Source: Nemertoderma westbladi
Lineage: Eukaryota; Xenacoelomorpha; Nemertodermatida; Nemertodermatidae
DNA length: 41,383 nucleotides
NCBI GenBank assembly: GCA_032718475.1
Contig: JAUCBJ010000366.1
Span: 1 to 41,383 of the forward strand
Reading direction: 5' to 3'
The notes under the pieces are model-generated. The model had not been told where the DNA came from and did not search any database. It saw nothing but the letters and a program-made list of their open reading frames with translations. Position 1 is the first letter of the stretch. Each line of letters starts with the position of its first letter. The translations under genes were made by a program, and so were the position numbers. Below, piece by piece: positions 39,506-41,383 of the stretch.

Positions 39506-40429
39506 CTAATAATTGTTGCAAGTCATTTTCGCTGCCGCGAACAAGGCTATATCATCAGCATACACCAAAATGGATACTAATAGATCACCAAATTTAATAC
39601 CGATACCCGACGCTTTCACCTCTTCTATGAAACTATTAATAAAAATATTAAACAGAGTAGGGGAGATATTATCTCCTTGTCTAACACCTCCAACTGTGGC
39701 AAACCAAGGGGTTTTATAATCATTTATAAGTACTGCCGAGACAGTTCCAGCAAAAAGGGATTTGATGCACCGATACATATTGCCACCAATACCGATGGAC
39801 ATTAATCTATATAAAAGTAGGAGTAGGTCACGATCTATACAGTCAAATGCTTTCGAGAAGTCAATAAAAGCAACAAAAGTAGATTCACCCTTATCCATAC
39901 GGTCCTTAATAATAGAATGCAATGAGAAAATATGGTCCTCACATGATCTACCTGGGCGGAATCCGTTTTCGGCTAGCAAATTATTTAATTCACAGTAAGT
40001 TAGCAACCTATTATTTAATATACTTGTAAATAGTTTACTAAAACATGATAACAAACTGATACCTCTATAATTAGATGGGACTCTAGCATCTTTAAAAGCA
40101 CTTTTAGGGATTGGTTTAATAAGCGCCTGTTTCCATAATGTGGGGATTATACCACTAAGTAAAATCTTTTTAAATAAACATTGAATACAAGTAAAAACCT
40201 CGTTCGGAATAGAATCGACGCCGAGGGATCGAGGCAGTTTATTAATTGCCTGCTGAATTTCATCCATAGAGAACAACATATTAGTCATGCTATCAGGTTC
40301 AAATCTTGGCGAATCCATTATCCATTCCAATTCTTCCTTACCGTTCGATACATTTGTAAAATAATCTGTCATGTTGGGGTCTGATTGACTCTGTGGGTTC
40401 AATAACGATTCCCAGCTATGACGGTCCAA
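39506..40429 (-). pseudogene. LINE reverse transcriptase core
   Basis: 307 residues with PSNYRGISLLSCFSKLFTSIL, ENGFRPGRSCEDHI, VAFIDFSKAFDCIDRD (catalytic Asp), GGVRQGDNISPTLFNIFI and SILVYADDIALFA. Just after YADD, near 39528, an extra base shifts the frame; the thumb continues in the frame 39521-39225 (LQQLLDLLSSWTTRW, SYKYLGLYFDS). Confidence 0.92.
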
Positions 40430-40691
40430 GCGACTTTAAATAATTCCAGAACATATTGGGGTTTATTTCCTCTACATTATTACGAACCTCCCAGCGATGA
40501 CGGCGTTCCTTTTGACATAATGTTTTGTCAAACCGCATACGTGAGTTAATGTAACCTTCCCGCATAGACTTTAATGCAGTGGACGACAAATTTCCTTGTT
40601 TGCAGGCGCGCAAATACAGTTTCTCACTTATGCTGTAAATTTTCCATAAATCAGTTAGTTCTGAGTCCCAATAAGGCTTGTAATTTTTCAA

Positions 40692-41383
40692 ACGTTTACC
40701 GCATGATTTTGAAGCTGTACCACAACGATTAGCAGGAAATAACCAAGTCGTAGAGGATTACATCTCTCGTAATCTAGAAACACCGTCCAAGCGACAAACA
40801 TTATAGGGATGAATTTTTTTGCAATTTATATTGCGGTTGAGTTTCGGATTATTAGGCCTTAATTATTAATATTATATTGAATTATATTCGTTTTACTGAT
40901 TGTAGTTATTATTTATACGTTGTAAACCACGATGTACCTTAAGTACGTAAATGTACGGAACTTTGTAACATAACAGGCTGGGAAATGATATTAACTTGTA
41001 AAAAACGCATTGTTATCTTTGAAACACCTATTCTTATCCGTCAAATTTACTATAAATTTGACAGAAATTGGCAATAAATCATTATTTATGGAAGTTCCAG
41101 GAACATATTTAAAATTAATGTTGACAATGGAAACCAATTATCTATATATGTATGTTCCAAACACAATGCGGCAACTAAAGCACTGGGACGTTAGTGCCCG
41201 CGGGCAATAATGTCTCGCGGTCACTAACGTCCCCCATCCTGTAAAGGATTGTGGGACGTTAGCCACTAACCAGTGATGGTCTGATGGATGAGACTTTCTT
41301 TTCATAACGCCACCTTGCGGTTTATTTATTTATTTTCTCCCCCGAGCAGATATTCAAGTTACTCCATAAATTATATTGGGTTC
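40692..41383. other. Gene-free right flank with one inverted repeat
   Basis: Mostly AT-rich. GGGACGTTAGTG (41185-41196) and CACTAACGTCCC (41222-41233) form a 12-bp stem around a GC-rich loop, and GGGACGTTAG recurs at 41253. No protein-coding signal; any 5' part of the LINE above has been lost or lies unrecognised here. Confidence 0.6.

Larger units (their letters stand above)
38469..40691 (-). mobile_element. LINE of a third lineage, frameshifted
   Basis: Minus-strand pieces in order: a pre-RT linker (40691-40416, ending in NMFWNYLKSLG), RT core (40429-39506), RT thumb (39521-39225), a continuation in broken frames (39225-38930, with ILDYASGVWG) and a C-terminal region (38897-38469) with a CCVCKSGEIEDESHFLYKC zinc-binding-like motif. 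No endonuclease is visible upstream. Unrelated in sequence to the RTE-like copies and to the large LINE. Confidence 0.88.

Overview
This window is repeat-dense metazoan nuclear DNA, most likely from an invertebrate. The reasons are: BEL/Pao and Ty3-type LTR retrotransposons, several LINE lineages (RTE-like, L2/CR1-like and others), tRNA-headed repeats, a TIR DNA element and many minisatellites. I found no bacterial operon, rRNA, CRISPR array or host gene that I can defend. Nearly every long reading frame belongs to a transposable element, and most are broken. The species cannot be named from this sequence.

Layout. 1-1004: no gene; a possible TIR pair and a CCAAT cluster. 1005-2195: palindromic minisatellite. 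2255-3060: tRNA-like head, then a ~234-bp tandem repeat carrying CTCF-core-like motifs. 3427-3732: foldback element. 3747-4619: LTR-like repeat followed by a gag fragment. 5467-19458 (minus): a very large LINE. Its first ORF carries a 51-bp coding minisatellite, a Ser/Thr-rich region, an Ulp1/C48-like protease signature, a coiled coil and an RRM-like segment; its second ORF is endonuclease-RT. A nearly intact Ty3-type element (8052-13217, LTRs differing at one base, 5-bp TSD) sits inside the endonuclease of this LINE. 19605-20139: gag-protease remnant ending in G27. 20525-21500: dispersed repeat X, copy 1. 21951-31272 (minus): decayed BEL/Pao element, split by an RTE-like LINE with a 14-bp TSD. 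32131-32595: second copy of the LTR-like repeat. 32696-36570: repeat X copy 2, split by a 2,867-bp TIR element with a 4-bp TSD; copy 1 supplies the empty site. 36700-37212: L2-like LINE end running into a tetranucleotide array. 37284-38321: another RTE copy. 38469-40691 (minus): a further LINE. 40692-41383: no gene, one inverted repeat.

How it fits together. The window is a stack of nested insertions whose relative ages can be read directly: Ty3 after the large LINE, RTE after BEL, and the TIR element after repeat X. The most interesting object is the large LINE, because an Ulp1-type cysteine protease signature in a LINE ORF1, next to a 30-unit repeat domain and a UAAUG stop/start overlap, is not an arrangement I recognise. 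Second is a 20-bp near-palindrome scattered seven times through the BEL element.
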